Assembly: GCA_032871835.1 (NCBI GenBank)
Contig: CM065296.1
Span: 114,772,146-114,836,145, forward strand
Direction of reading: 5' to 3'
Length of the DNA stretch: 64,000 nt
Origin: Dipteronia dyeriana
Lineage: Eukaryota; Streptophyta; Magnoliopsida; Sapindales; Sapindaceae
Positions within the stretch are counted from its first letter, which is position 1; each line of letters opens with the position of its first letter. This document shows, one piece after another, positions 1 through 11,683 of the stretch. Both the position numbers and the translations under genes were made by a program. Below the pieces are notes generated by a model. It did no database searches, was not told where the DNA came from, and worked only from the letters and a program-made list of their open reading frames with translations.

Positions 1-392
1 TTTTAGGGCACGCGTGTTCCTCTGCTTTGAATTCTTTTTTCTCTCTTTTTTTCCGTGTTTTATTAATAAAAGGTTTCAAATGTTTAGTTTTAAAAAAAAT
101 TATCACCATAAAACTTATTGTCAAATGGAACAATCTAAAATTCCATACACAGAAATAATTGTTAAGAATCGTGGATGCCAATTCTTTCAGAAACAAAATA
201 TTACTATGACCTATTAGTGGATTTCGTTAATTTTAGGCCCTTGGCTAAGAAACAAGTAAAACAACGAATGTGATACTGGTGTCACTCTTTTATTTAGTGT
301 ATTATGAATGCAATCCAATGTAAATACCAGTAATTCAGAAAATTAAAATGGTGTTCAAGTGAATATGAACGCAACTTCAAAGTTAAAATTAA
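1..392. other. Non-coding AT-rich sequence
   Basis: No gene or recognisable element is seen. Short ORFs here have low-complexity translations rich in Phe, Lys and Ser and no domain motif. Confidence 0.5.
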
Positions 393-662
393 CATGTTAA
401 TAATTGGACATGTATCGTCACCTAATATGATTTGATTAACGGTTCATCCAACCTAGAAATATTTTAAGTTTGAATCACCGTAATACATGAATATATATAT
501 CTCAAAACATCACAAGATTAGTCCATCCAACTTCTATATCTAGAGGGGGGTCTATATCTCTTCGCCTCATGTTAATAATTGGACATGTATCGTCACCTAA
601 TATGATTTGATTAACGGTTCATCTAACCTAAAAATATTTTAAGTTTGAATCACCGTAATACA

Positions 663-714
<52 letters not shown>

Positions 715-781
715 TCAAAACATCACAAGATTAGTCCAACCAGCTTCTATATCTAGAGGGGGCTCTATATCTCTTCGCCTC
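393..781. repeat. Tandem duplication, unit about 175 bp
   Basis: Two head-to-tail units begin with the same CATGTTAATAATTGGACATG at 393 and at 568. Both end with the motif CTATATCTCTTCGCCTCAT. The second unit is longer because of an expanded AT dinucleotide tract. No coding content is seen. Confidence 0.85.
666..711. repeat. (AT)n microsatellite
   Basis: About 23 uninterrupted AT dinucleotides lie inside the second 175-bp unit. The first unit has only a short tract at the equivalent place, so the expansion came after the duplication. Confidence 0.9.
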
Positions 782-2045
782 ATAACACCTGCCATACATA
801 TCCAACTTCTCTAGCGAATATATCCAACCCACTTAAAAAATATCTTTTATTATGCTTTTGTTTTTTATTTTCACCTTCTCTAGCGAGTATTGGATAGGAT
901 TCAATTCAGAAAATGCAAAGTGCAAACCACATGGATGAATTATTTTGTTCCATTTACAAACTTTATATATCCATTATTTAGTGGATAACGATGTGGCATA
1001 TATGAAGAAATCTAACAAGTGGTACAACTGATTATATTATTCTCGATGTTATTTGGGTTCTGTTTTGACATCTGGTAGGATATATGCATGGTTACATCAG
1101 TTTTAGAGATTATCATAAATTTAAGATATATATCTGGACTAATTGGTAGTAGACCCCTGAAGTCTATGTGAAATTGCAAACTGCCTCCGGATTATTTTTT
1201 TTCGCGATAAACCTTTCGAATTGTTGAAAATTGACAATAATAGATGTAATAGAAACAGAACCCTTATTCCGTTTAATTTTCCTGGTACATACACCTCATA
1301 TACATAATTCAAAGGGCACTTTTGTCTTTCCATCATTATCATTAAAAATAATAATAATTTAACAACTGTAAATTATTAAAAAAAAAAAATCCCAATCTAA
1401 TTAAATTTTTATTTGGGGGGGGGGTTCCTATATCTCTTCGCCTCATAACACCTGCCATACATATCCAACCCACTTAAAAAATATCTTTTATTATGCTTTT
1501 GTTTTTTATTTTCACCTTCTCTAGCGAGTTTTGGATAGGATTCAATTCAGAAAATACATGAATGAATTATTTTGTTCCATTTACAAACTTTATATATCCA
1601 TCATTTAGTGGATAACGATGTGGCATATGTGAAGAAATCTAACAAGTGGTACAATTGGTTATATTATTCTCGATGTTATTTGGGTTCTGTTTTGACATCT
1701 GGTAGGATATATGCATGGTTACATCAGTTTTAGAGATTATCATAAATTTAAGATATATATCTGGACTAATTGGTAGTGGACCCTTGAAGTCTATGTGAAA
1801 TTGCAAACTGCCTCCGGAATTATTTTTTTTCACGGTAAACCCTTTGAATTGTTGAAAGTTGACAATAATAGACGGAATAGAATCAGAACCCTTATTCTGT
1901 TTAATTTTCCTTACAAGTGCACCTCGTATGCATAATTCAAAGTGCACTTTTGTCTTTCCATCGTTATCATTAAAAATAATAATAATTTAACTACTGTAAA
2001 TTGTTAAAAAAAAAGATCAATATCCCAATCTAATTAAATTTTTAT
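764..2045. repeat. Tandem duplication, unit about 650 bp
   Basis: The segment from about 764 to 1410 is repeated at about 1429 to 2045. Both copies start with CTATATCTCTTCGCCTCAT followed by CACCTGCCATACATATCC, and end with CCCAATCTAATTAAATTTTTAT. Minus-strand ORFs at 1139-1342 and 1639-1947 are equivalent parts of the two copies and are interrupted differently, so they are repeat sequence and not genes. Part of the unit recurs in the opposite orientation at about 11215-11480, which shows a dispersed repeat family. Confidence 0.8.
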
Positions 2046-2793
2046 TATAAATTCATTATAATAATTAAATGATATCTTGTCAAAAAATATAAATTAAATG
2101 ATATGTATCTCACTCGTTATACTCTCAAATATATCTCAAGTCTCAACCGAATCAAAAAAAAAAAAAATGTGGATCTCAAATTTGCAAATCTAGATCCCAG
2201 TACATGTGAATTGTTATCTTTGAATAGTGCTTGACAGTTGACAGCATATTCTAGGGTTGGCACTTGGCAGCAGTGATTCTTCTTTGAGACCCCTTTTCTT
2301 TTCACAACTTTGCCCCTACCTGCACTTTCACAGAGATTGGTGTTGAAATCCTTTTTACTGGATCGTCTGTCTCTCTACAACTTTAACAACTATTACACTT
2401 TTGAAAGGCTAAAAAGAAAATCACCAAAGATCTGAAACAGATGTTCTTAGACATGTAACAGTGCATTCATCAAACCCAAACCAAAATTATTGAAACCAGC
2501 CATCTGAATCCACAAAGACGACAAAAGGAAGACTCTTGGTGACCGGAAAAAGAGTAAAGCGAGACCGGCGACCACAAGAAACGGTCGGTCGAGCAAAAGA
2601 GATGACCGGAACGCCAAATGACGTGAGGAACACCACTGGAGAGGTTGAGCAAGCGCACGGAGTGACAAGAGATGGGTGGTTGACCGTCAGAGATGAGCGA
2701 TCGCCAGAGACGAGATCGTCGGCACGGCTGAAGAGCGGCGGTAGTGGTTTAGGGCAGTGGAGGTAGGCGGCGCAGCAGACAAATATAAAATAA
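2046..2793. other. Intergenic; GC-richer patch without a recognised gene
   Basis: Short overlapping ORFs on both strands (about 2447-2766) come from a purine-rich, CGG/GAG-rich stretch. They show no family motif. The patch could be the 5' end of an old gene copy, since sequence of similar flavour continues beyond the LTR element at about 10941-11140. This is not established. Confidence 0.35.
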
Positions 2794-2798
2794 ATTTG

Positions 2799-4902
2799 TG
2801 ATTGCAGTATTTTTGATCTTAATCAATTTAAAGAAAAGTTCGTTCACTGGGATCGGTGATTCTACTAGTTGAACACTAATTAATCTAATTAAATCCTAAT
2901 CTAAGTGCATGAAAAATAAATGGCATAATGCTTGTCTAGGATTGCTACTCGAATTCACTAATACGCAAAATCAAATAAACTAAATTACTCAAAAGCTCAC
3001 ACGAAAATATATGAATATGAAGGAATGCTAGGGAATTAATGAACCTAATTAAACTTCTCAATGTAATCCATAAGTCTCATTAAAGCACTTAATTCCAATT
3101 GATAGGGTTTGTTTCATGAAGCACTTAACTTTTCTATTACCCACACAAGGTCATGTAATGTGTAAGGGTTAGAATTAGTTTCTAATTAACAACTCTAAAC
3201 CAAATCACACATAGCATGGTCATGCATATGGTAATTTTCTCAATTATTAAGCTTGTAGTTAAGGACTAAATGGAATGGTCACCCACATCTAACCCTTAAC
3301 ATCATAAATTAACTAATCCTAACATAAACATTCATTGAGGTCTCATTTGAATATAGGTTAAGGAATTAGAACAAGTATTGCAGTAAAAGAGACTACCAAT
3401 GTAATTAATTAATAAACATAGACCACAAGATTACAAAGACTTGTTCAACCGATTTACATTAATCACCTAATATAGAAATTAGTTACACATCAAGGAAAAG
3501 AAATAAAACAAAGAAGAGTTAAAGAAGAAACCCAAGTTGGTCATTTGAGGTTCCTTGAATTGTAAGCTTCCTCTTCTTGCCTTCCAAGTTCCAAGATGGA
3601 TGGAGGAATGAAAGTGTCTAAGGATGGTGATGGAAGGGTGGAAGTGTCCAAAATCTCGTGTGGATGATGATCTTTCACCAAAATATAAGATGGGTATTTA
3701 TATGGGTCCAAAAATAGGTCAGAAATCAACATAGAAACGCATGATGGCGAACTGTCGCTTCTCTGTACGTCGCGGTTGTCCATGATGACATGTTGCGGTC
3801 TTCCATGACGATATGTTGCGGTCTTTCATGACAACATCACAAAAGACACTTTAGAAAAGTTGATGTCGCGTGGTGTGTCGCAGTCTCCCATGACGGAAAT
3901 CATGACAGCGACATATTGTGTCATTTTGTCCATTTTTCCAATTTTTAGCTCTTTTAGGTCCCAATCTTCACTCATAACTCCCATATGATGCCCCTAATAC
4001 AAAATCCTGTAAATACACTTAGGTCCAGTTTGGCATTGCTGTGTTATGGGGAAAAGTATTTTTGAAATTGCTGTTGAAATTGCTGTGGGGGGAATTGCTT
4101 TTGGAATTGCTGTGGGAAGAATCAGCTGAGTGTTTAGTAAACTGATTTTCAAGAGTGCTGTGAGAACTAAAAGTAATTTCAATGTGTTTAGTAAACTGAA
4201 ATAAAAAGTGTTGTAAGTGTGTAAAATTACTAAAAGGACATAGACATCTAAATAGTACTAATGTGCTATACTTAACATTTTTTTTGTTTATTTGTGTTTA
4301 GTGTTAAGTGTTATATAATTATGGTACTTTATTGAATTAATTAGTCCCATTTTTTATTCTACTTTATTTAATTAATTAGTCCAATTTCTTTATTTCTTTA
4401 TTTCTTTATTTCTTTATTTTATTCTACTTTATTTTTAATTTCATTTTATTATACTTTATTGAATTAATTATCCCAATTTTTTTATACAGTTATGGTAACA
4501 TTTTTTTTTGTACAAAAATATAAGTCCAATTTTTTTTTGTTAAATTTCATTAAAGGTAAGGACAAAATTGGAAAGTTAGTACAATTTCATTTAATATCAC
4601 TGTAGCACGTTTTTTAAAAGCAGAAGCCAAAATCTAAAAGCAGAAGCCAAAATCTAAAAGCATGTATTTGTAGCTTCTCAAAAACTCAGTTGGGAGAAAC
4701 TAAAAGTGACAAAAAGCACTTCCCAGCGATTTTACCAAACACCTTGTCTTAGGTCCAGAATCACTTTTGGCCCCAAAAGCAGCTGGGGAAGCAATGCCAA
4801 ACTGGACCTTAATCGAGCCATTAAACACTTGATTTTACTCGAGAATTGAGCAATAAGCATAGGAAGGGGAACTCGAAATCTAGTTTTATCGTGGCTCTAT
4901 CA
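2799..4902 (-). repeat. 3' LTR of the LARD-like element, carrying a MITE
   Basis: This copy aligns with 9575-10935 along its length except for a 787-bp MITE insertion at 4022-4808. Without the insertion it is about 1.3 kb, close to the partner LTR. It holds roughly three copies of the 23-bp GCGGTCTTCCATGACG-type repeat near 3756-3835, against five in the partner. Confidence 0.9.
4022..4808. mobile_element. Tourist-like (PIF/Harbinger) MITE
   Basis: Terminal inverted repeats GGTCCAGTTTGGCATTGCT and AGCAATGCCAAACTGGACC are flanked by the 3-bp duplication TTA (4019-4021 and 4809-4811). TSDs of TTA/TAA type are known for PIF/Harbinger. The partner LTR has the uninterrupted site at about 10849, with a single TTA, so the insertion came after the host element integrated. 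There is no coding capacity. A second family member lies at 63085-63862. Confidence 0.93.
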
Positions 4903-4915
4903 ACACCCCCAAACC
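4903..4915 (-). promoter_or_regulatory. Polypurine tract of the LARD-like element
   Basis: On the minus strand the sequence GGTTTGGGGGTGT directly abuts the 3' LTR. This is the normal place and composition for plus-strand priming in Ty3/gypsy-type elements. Confidence 0.75.
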
Positions 4916-7870
4916 TAGCCTTTTGCTTGTCCTCGAGCAAAATCAAGAGAAAACAACAACAAAAACAATACAAGCAAACAATACGAAGACTTAATAAAAA
5001 CAAAAAGAAATTCAAACAATAAAAACTCGAAAGCCGTAATTTCAACTGATGACGAGATGCAAGGAGATGTGGATAAGGAGAGTAGACACATGCAAAACAT
5101 TCTCAAACAACCCGAAAGCACTCACGGAACACTCGACCAACACGAATCCCACACCTAGAGTGCTCTCGTGTTGGGAACTACTCACTCTCACACCTCGAGC
5201 ATAATTCGCTTCGACTCTAAACCTCACGTGGGCATTCTCTTTTCTTTCCTCTTGGAGTCCTAAGTTCACACTCATGCAAAGTATGCAAGGATAGAGTTAT
5301 GCATGAGAATCAAATACTTGCATACAGTAAGAAATGAAACGTTGTTATTTTGGTGAACTAGCCTAGGAAATAAATCAAATGCCATGGACATGGAAGATCA
5401 TGCTTCAACAAACATTCCCAATCTAGATTTCATAGTATATCATTTAGGTCTTCCCTTTGGTTGTAATAGGGCCATTAGGTGAAATATGGTGAACAAAGAA
5501 TGGGAATTGGAATTCAAAAGTCACCAATCATGCTAAAACACTACATGATACACTCAATACTTAAGTTCTATTCACATCACTCGTGGCACTAGTGATTAGG
5601 CTTGACTTTTCATTACACTTGTGTTATACATGAGTACTCTACTAGTGAGTACCTTACAATTACATACAAGACTCTTATTCCTTTTTTCTATTTTTCTATT
5701 TTTTTTTTTACACTTTAAGCTCATAAGTGCACATTTTCACACTTTTACATTTTTGAGCCTTTTACCTTGCACATTTACAAATATAGCCCAAATACACGCT
5801 AACTTTTCATATTTAGAGCTTTTCCACCTTTCACCACAACACAACACATCCTAACAAGATTGGCAACGAGGGTAGTCATGTGTTTAGGTTTAGGCTATAT
5901 GGTGTAATGTGATTCCAAAAGAAAGGTAAGTGTTTGGCCTCAAAATTGGCTTGGGAGCACACACAATTAGGGGCAAGGAATGTGTTTAGGTTAATTTGAG
6001 TAGTTAAGCACACACATTGCGTAAAATCATTTCCACCATTTCATCTATCAAGGGAATGTAAATATCCATCAAGCAATCCACAAATATAATGCAATTGATG
6101 CGCGTGACGAGATAAGTGTTTAAGATGAAACAATGATAACACTCAATGCGCTTTTTAAGGCTTGTGTTTGTAAACTCACTAGGTGTCTCCAATATTAGAA
6201 CAAGGTGTTTGAGCACCGAGTCCCCTCAACTTGAACACAAAAGGATGAAAAAAACCCATGAAGTGCAAGTGAGACCCTAGAGTGACAACAAGATGCTCAA
6301 TCGAGCACATTAGGCATAAATAAACTCTCACACAAACACACATTCAAAGCATCAAACCCAAGCTACTTGAAACTCAAAAAAAAAATTGACCATGCGACTT
6401 TTTTTTTGAAAAGTTTGACTCAACATAAAATCAAAAATTTGACTCAAACATAAAATTTAGGACTCAATAAAACCAAAATGACCGAAATCGGTACCGACAC
6501 CCTTAAACATAAACTCAATATTGTCCCCAATGTTGACAATGAGAGCGGGGCAAAAAGGCGCTTAAACCGCAAAACAACACAATTCAACAAGATAAAATAA
6601 AATAAAATAAAATAAATAAAGGCCTGATCAAGATGGCATAGAAAGCTCACAATGGCAATTAAACATCAACCATAATACAATACAGCGCACACCATTATTC
6701 TAATTGTAACTAAATAAGACAAAAGTAAATATGCAAAAGAACCATTACGATAAAATCAAAGAACAAGAGTAATGAAAACAAGTATGAAATGCAACTGAAA
6801 CAGGAAATAAAGCAAAACAAACAAGTTTAGCTACACAAGAACAACTCAAAGAAAATAATGAGGTGGTTGTGGTAGCCAAATCGCCCCAATTTTCATTATT
6901 TTCAGTCAATCTCACCCACAAATCCTTTAAAAACACAGAATCCCTACAAAAATGCTTCAATAACTTCACTACAAAAACCCACCCTTCAATTCACACAAAT
7001 ATGCAGGCAATTTTTATCACCCCCAAACAATCCAAAATTTGCCCCAAATCAACCCTAGAAGTGTAAGAGATGATAGAAATAGGATTTGAGACTAACAAGG
7101 TCCAAAAACAAGTGAAAAGAAGAAGAAATTATCGATTGCGTGGGTTAGAAGTCGTCCCTGTCGCATGGAGGGAGAAGAAGTCGCAGTTGGGTTTGAAAAT
7201 TTTGCTGAGGAACTGCCCTTCCAAGAACTGCTCATTTTATATAGAGTGATTGTCGCGGTCGACATGTTGCGGTCTTCCATGACGGAAACACAGACCCTGA
7301 CACGCCGCCTCTTCGTCATAGCCCTGGTTTCTGGTGTCACGGTTGTGCAACCACCCGACAGTTGGGGAAACATGTCGAGCGACAGCACCCCTAGAATTTA
7401 TCGCGTGGTTGTGTCACGATCTTCCATGACAGAAACTTAGACCGCGGCACTCCGCTTTCTTGCTCGTTTCATTGTCGCTTATGTGCATCAGTGACACACC
7501 AGCGACACCTTAGGCGACAGCAACTCCTTGATTTTGTCGCGTGGAAAGGTCGCGGTCGTCCATGACGACATCATGACTGTGACATACTTGGAAAATTCCT
7601 CATTAATGCATTTAAGTGTTCCAAAGTGCCTAATCTGCATATATACTCAACAACAAAAATATCAAGGGAATTTGCTTGAAAAATTTGAATTTGGTAATCA
7701 CTAGACTTGCAAATAAAATGAAAATGAAAATCACCCCCAAAACTATGCTTTTCCACACCTTCCACTATCAACACAGTTAATCTTTTAATCAATTAAGGTG
7801 TGGATTAACTTAGACTTGGAAGTGAAGTAGAATCACTACCATTCACAATTATTATGTAAAATTAAAAGTT
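4916..7870 (-). other. Non-coding interior of the LARD-like element
   Basis: About 3 kb without a supported ORF. It aligns by eye with 51191-53160 and then with about 55500-56498 of the right-hand relative. The alignment jumps near 6880-6890, where the relative carries a 2.3-kb ORF block (about 53190-55500). Near 7250-7580 there are dispersed copies of the GCGGTC/CCATGACG motif that is also found in the LTRs. Confidence 0.7.
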
Positions 7871-7919
7871 ATTGAAAGGAAAGATACCTAGGTGGGTTGC
7901 CTCCCACCAAGAGCACTGT

Positions 7920-8582
7920 TTAACGTCTAGGCAAGACATGGTAAGAGCACCACGGCTCTTGAAGCTCTATCTCTTTCAACCAGGCAATCTTCACATCAAC
8001 GAGAGTGTCTCTTGCTTTGTGAAGTTCGTCTTTCCGGATCCAAACTTGTTGAAACTTCCTTGGCCTTCCTTTAGGCATATTCCATCTCTTTTTGCACACT
8101 TCTATAAATTCAACACATTGGGCCTTTTTATGACCCTTAGTGTGGTAAAAATGACATTTGTAAGGAAAATATGATGAACTACCTCCGGTCATCTTAATTC
8201 TTGCTCTCGGATGATTTGCATCTCTCTCAATGGTGTGGAGTTGTGGAGTTTCTTCGTCTATGCTTCGGTCCTTGGTCAAGGTTTCAATTGTTCGTTCGGC
8301 TATTTCAAGCTCTACTAAGCAGTCACATTCCTTAACATTTGCTACCTTTAAAGCAATTTCTTTTCCGCTTAACTTCTTCTTGACAACATTGATTTCCTTG
8401 TCCGCTTGCTCCATTTTCCATTGCAACTTCTTAGTGCCTCGGGCAAAGTTTTCTTCTTGCTCTTCTACCAACCTTGTAAGATCTTCCTCCCTCTTGATTG
8501 CTTCATCCCTTTCCTTTTCTAGGATTTCCATCCTCTTCATCAAGTCGGTGTTTTTGCTCACAAACTCATTAATGTCCAACAT
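7920..8582 (-). CDS. Coiled-coil protein with degenerate zinc-knuckle motif (retroelement-borne ORF)
   Basis: An intact 220-residue reading frame lies in sense orientation inside the LARD-like element. Residues about 10-105 are rich in Glu, Lys, Leu and Arg with heptad-like spacing, consistent with a coiled coil. At residues 143-156 there is a retroviral-type knuckle spacing C-x2-Y-x4-H-x4-C, in which the expected second Cys is Tyr146. Downstream residues are basic (about 165-180). It follows the gag remnant in element orientation and could be an accessory or gag-like RNA-binding protein. I do not recognise a specific family. It is longer than most chance frames in this window, but expression is unknown. 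Confidence 0.5.
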   Translation of the reverse strand: MLDINEFVSKNTDLMKRMEILEKERDEAIKREEDLTRLVEEQEENFARGTKKLQWKMEQADKEINVVKKKLSGKEIALKVANVKECDCLVELEIAERTIETLTKDRSIDEETPQLHTIERDANHPRARIKMTGGSSSYFPYKCHFYHTKGHKKAQCVEFIEVCKKRWNMPKGRPRKFQQVWIRKDELHKARDTLVDVKIAWLKEIELQEPWCSYHVLPRR

Positions 8583-8660
8583 TGCTTGTTTGTCACATGG
8601 ATCACCAACTTGACCACTTTTCTCACCTTTATCCTAAAAAAGTGCTAGGATTTCATTTAA

Positions 8661-9482
8661 TTATTCAATTGGACTCCTAGAATAGTCTTCTGCCTGAAGT
8701 GTACCCACAACAAGGCAATCAACTGAGCTAGTGGCTTTTTTCAACCTTTTAGGAAATGAAACCGGTGGGATGTAGGGATCGGGTGACTTGTGTAGTAGGG
8801 ATATCTTCTCGGGCACATTCTCCACTACTACTTCCTCTTCTTCTACCAAAGTCTCACCCTCGATTTCCTCTTCTGATTATTTAGCCTTTTTCTCCTTAGG
8901 CTCTCCACTTGTATCTACGGTGTCTAACACTTGGTCATTCCTCATAACTGTCACTGCCTTAGCTTGTTCATTCCTGTGAATTGTGTAAGCTACCTGCCCT
9001 AACTGTGTCACCAACTTTTTCACCGATGCCTCTAAGTTGGTGAACCTTTTCTCTGTTGCTTGGAGGAAATTATTCAAGTTCTGATCTGTCTGTTGTGAAC
9101 TCTGAGCAAGGGTAGTCACAATGTTCTCCAAAGGACTCTTCCTAGGCTGATATGAAGTCACATCTCGATTACCCGAGTTCTTCCATTGCTGCCCACTTAA
9201 CCTTTGGCCTTAGTAGTTCTGAGCTTGGTTATTCAAAGTATCGTTTGGGTCGGATCAAGAGAAGTTGGGATGGTTGCGCCACTCCGAATTATAAGAGTTA
9301 GAATATGGATCATTTCTTACTCTTTGAAAATTTAGGGCTCGAACATCCTCCTTCTCATAAAAGACCATATCTCTACCTTGACGGTCCACTTTATACACCA
9401 TGTTTGCCCTTAAACACCAAAAACAAAAGTACCAACGAAGTAAAAAGAAACTAAAAAAAATGAAAATAAAACTAACAAACAA
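8661..9482 (-). pseudogene. Ty3/gypsy gag remnant (C-terminal half), broken
   Basis: Three minus-strand segments (9482-9255, 9161-8877, 8849-8661) read in order as the C-terminal part of a plant gypsy gag-like protein. They include an NDPYSNSYNSEWRNHPNFS stretch, a Gln/Leu-rich helical segment, an acidic linker and a DPYIPPVSFPKRLKK motif that usually precedes protease in Tat/Athila-type elements. In-frame stops and shifts separate the segments, and no protease or RT follows. The N-terminal gag domain is missing here, although the related fragment at 48929-49114 keeps part of it. Confidence 0.7.
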
Positions 9483-9552
9483 AATAAAATAAAATACAAT
9501 GACACACTACCTAAATCAAACTAATTAGGCTCAACTTATGAATATACTCCGA

Positions 9553-9570
9553 TCCCCGGCAACGGCGCCA
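9553..9570 (-). other. Primer-binding site of the LARD-like element
   Basis: The minus strand reads TGGCGCCGTTGCCGGGGA, four bases inside the 5' LTR. This is a common plant gypsy/LARD PBS, and it fixes the element orientation as minus. Confidence 0.88.
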
Positions 9571-9574
9571 AAAT

Positions 9575-10935
9575 TGATTGCAGTATTTTTTATCTTAATC
9601 AATTTAAAGAAAAGTTCGTTCACTGAGATCGGTGATTCTACTAGTTGAACACTAATTAATCTAATTAAATCATAATCCAAGTGCATAAAAAATAAATGGC
9701 ATAATGCTTGTCTTGGATTGCTACTCGAATTCATTAATAAGCAAAATCAAATAAACTAAATTACTCAAAAGCTCACACGAAAATATATGAATATGAAAGA
9801 ATGCTAGGGAATTAATGCAACCTAATTAAACTTCTCAACGTAATCCATAAGTCTCATTAAAGTACTTAATTCCAATTGATAGGGTTTGTTTCATGAAGCA
9901 CCTAATCTTTCCTATTACTCACACAAGGTCATGTAATGAGTAAGGGTTAGAATTAGTTTCTAATTAAAAACTCTTAACCAAATCACACATAGCATGGTCA
10001 TGCATATGGTAATTTTCTCAATTATTAAGCTTGTAGTTAAGGACTAAATGGAATGGTCACCCACATCTAACCCTTAACATCATAAATTAACTAATCCTAA
10101 CACAAACATTCATTGAGGTCTCATTTGAATATAGGTGAAGGAATTAGAGCAAATATTGCAATAAAAGAGACTACCAATGTAATTAATTAATAAACATAGA
10201 CCACAAGATTACAAAGAGTTGTTCAACCGGTTTACATTAATCCCCTAACATAGAAATTAGTTACACATCAAGGAAAAGAAATACAACAAAGAAGAGTTAA
10301 AAAAGAAACCCAGGTTGGTCATTTGAGGTTCCTTGAATTGTAAGCTTCCTCTTCTTGCCTTCCAAGTTCCAAGATGGATGGAGGAATGAAAGTGTCTAAG
10401 GATGGTGATGGAAAGATGGAAGTGTCCAAACTCTCGTGTGGATGATGATCTTTCACCAAAATATAAGATGGGTATTTATATGGGTCCAAAAATAGGTCAG
10501 AAATCAACCTAGAAACGCTTGCTGACAGACTGTCGCTTCCATGTATGTCGCGGTCTTCCATGACGATATGTCGCGGTCTTCCATGACGATATGTCGCGGT
10601 CTTCCATAACGACATGTCGCGGTCTTTCACGACGACATGTCACGGTCTTTCACGACGACATCACAAACGACACTTTAGAAAAGTTGTTGTAGCGTGGTGT
10701 GTCACGGTCTCCCATGACGAAAATCATGACAGCGACATATTGTGTCATTTTGTCCATTTTTTCAATTTTCAGCTCTTTTAGGTCTCAATCTTCACTCATA
10801 ACTCCCATATGATGCCCATATACAAAATCCTGCAAATAAACTTAATCGAACCATTAAACACTTGATTTTACTCGAGAATTGAGCAATAACCATAAGAATG
10901 AGGACTCGAAATCTAGTGTTATCATGGCTCGATCA
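9575..10935 (-). repeat. 5' LTR of the LARD-like element
   Basis: A 1361-bp LTR, TG...CA on both strands, next to the PBS. Minus-strand ORFs inside it (for example 10319-10630) are LTR sequence and also occur in the partner LTR, so they are not genes. Confidence 0.9.
10545..10659. repeat. Five-copy 23-bp tandem array in the LTR
   Basis: Units start at 10545, 10568, 10591, 10614 and 10637, with consensus ATGTCGCGGTCTTCCATGAC plus GAT or GAC. The partner LTR has about three copies. Single diverged copies are scattered through the interiors of both LARD-like elements (7250-7580, 55900-56220, 57220-57330). Confidence 0.88.
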
Positions 10936-10940
10936 ATTTG

Positions 10941-11478
10941 TGATCAAGATTTTTTTATAAAAAAAAAAAATTTGGTTGAGATCTGGATTTGAGAGCTGAA
11001 ATAGAGAGATAAAGATTAGGGTTTGGGGAAAGAGAAGATGAGAGACGAGAGAGCGGTGACCATTGCAGATGAATTATATGGGGATGAGATGATGGAGGCG
11101 GATGAGTGGTGGCTGATTATGTTGAAACCTAGGCAGCTGAGGCGCTGAGCACACATTTAAATATTTATTTTAACTTTTTTAATTAAAAAAATTATTGTTG
11201 ATTTTTTTAACATGGAATGACAAAAATGCTCTTCGAATTATGCATATGATGTCACGAGTAAGGAAAACCATGAAGAATAATGGTTCCGTCTCTATTTCAT
11301 CTATTATTGTCAATTTCCAACCGTCGGAGGGATTTATCTTTTAACAAAAAAACCAAAGACAATTTGCGATTTAACGTATATGACAATTTGCCAATTAGTC
11401 ATATATGTAATAACATTGTGAACAAAATTATTACATGTGTTGCTTTATCCAGGCGCCAATATTTGATACATAGTGATT
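10941..11478. repeat. Intergenic with a dispersed repeat copy
   Basis: No gene is seen. Bases about 11215-11480 are a diverged, opposite-orientation copy of the repeat unit at 1139-1360 and 1790-1990. They share TTCGAATTATGCATA-like and CATCTATTATTGTCAATTTCC-like stretches. Confidence 0.6.
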
Positions 11479-11683
11479 TGTGTCAAATTGTAAAATATCG
11501 GATGATAATCACCATTGAAAGGGAACGAATCTGTATACCATTACATCAAACAAAAAAAAACGATAGCAATTGAAAAGTAAAAAAGAAGAAGAAGATTATT
11601 TTCTAACTAAAATGCAGCAGAATCGATGGGGCCGAAAGTGAAGCAAAGGACAGAGAGAAGGAGGGGCACATTGATCCCTCTGG
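11479..11683 (+). repeat. Duplicated 200-bp segment, copy 1
   Basis: The segment aligns closely with 16848-17047. Both contain GAAAGGGAACGAATCTGTA, AAGAAGATTATTTTCTAACTAAA and GCCGAAAGTGAAGCAAAGG, and end ATTGATCCCTCT. Copy 2 lies about 0.6 kb upstream of the EF-hand gene at 17759, so this may be the relic of a tandem duplication of its 5' flank. A 2-bp difference (GGGGCACATT against GGGGCATT) breaks the short shared ATG frame. Confidence 0.8.

Larger units (their letters stand above)
2799..10935 (-). mobile_element. LARD-like LTR retrotransposon (Ty3/gypsy-related), minus strand
   Basis: Direct LTRs lie at 2799-4902 and 9575-10935. They start TGATTGCAG and end CTCGATCA or CTCTATCA on the + strand. 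The flanking 5-bp duplication ATTTG is perfect (2794-2798 and 10936-10940). Orientation is minus: next to the right LTR is a primer-binding site reading TGGCGCCGTTGCCGGGGA on the minus strand, and next to the left LTR is a purine tract. The interior holds gag remnants and a coiled-coil ORF but no recognisable protease, RT, RNase H or integrase, so the element is non-autonomous. Its LTRs are close relatives of those at 49757-58700. Confidence 0.92.

Noticed and set aside
2447..2766. Overlapping ORFs on both strands in a GC-richer patch
   Set aside because: No motif, no homologous frame elsewhere in the window, and both strands open through base composition alone.
4821..7388. Many 60-100-codon ORFs on both strands
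   Set aside because: They lie in the non-coding interior of a LARD-like element and are not kept in the relative at 51191-53160.
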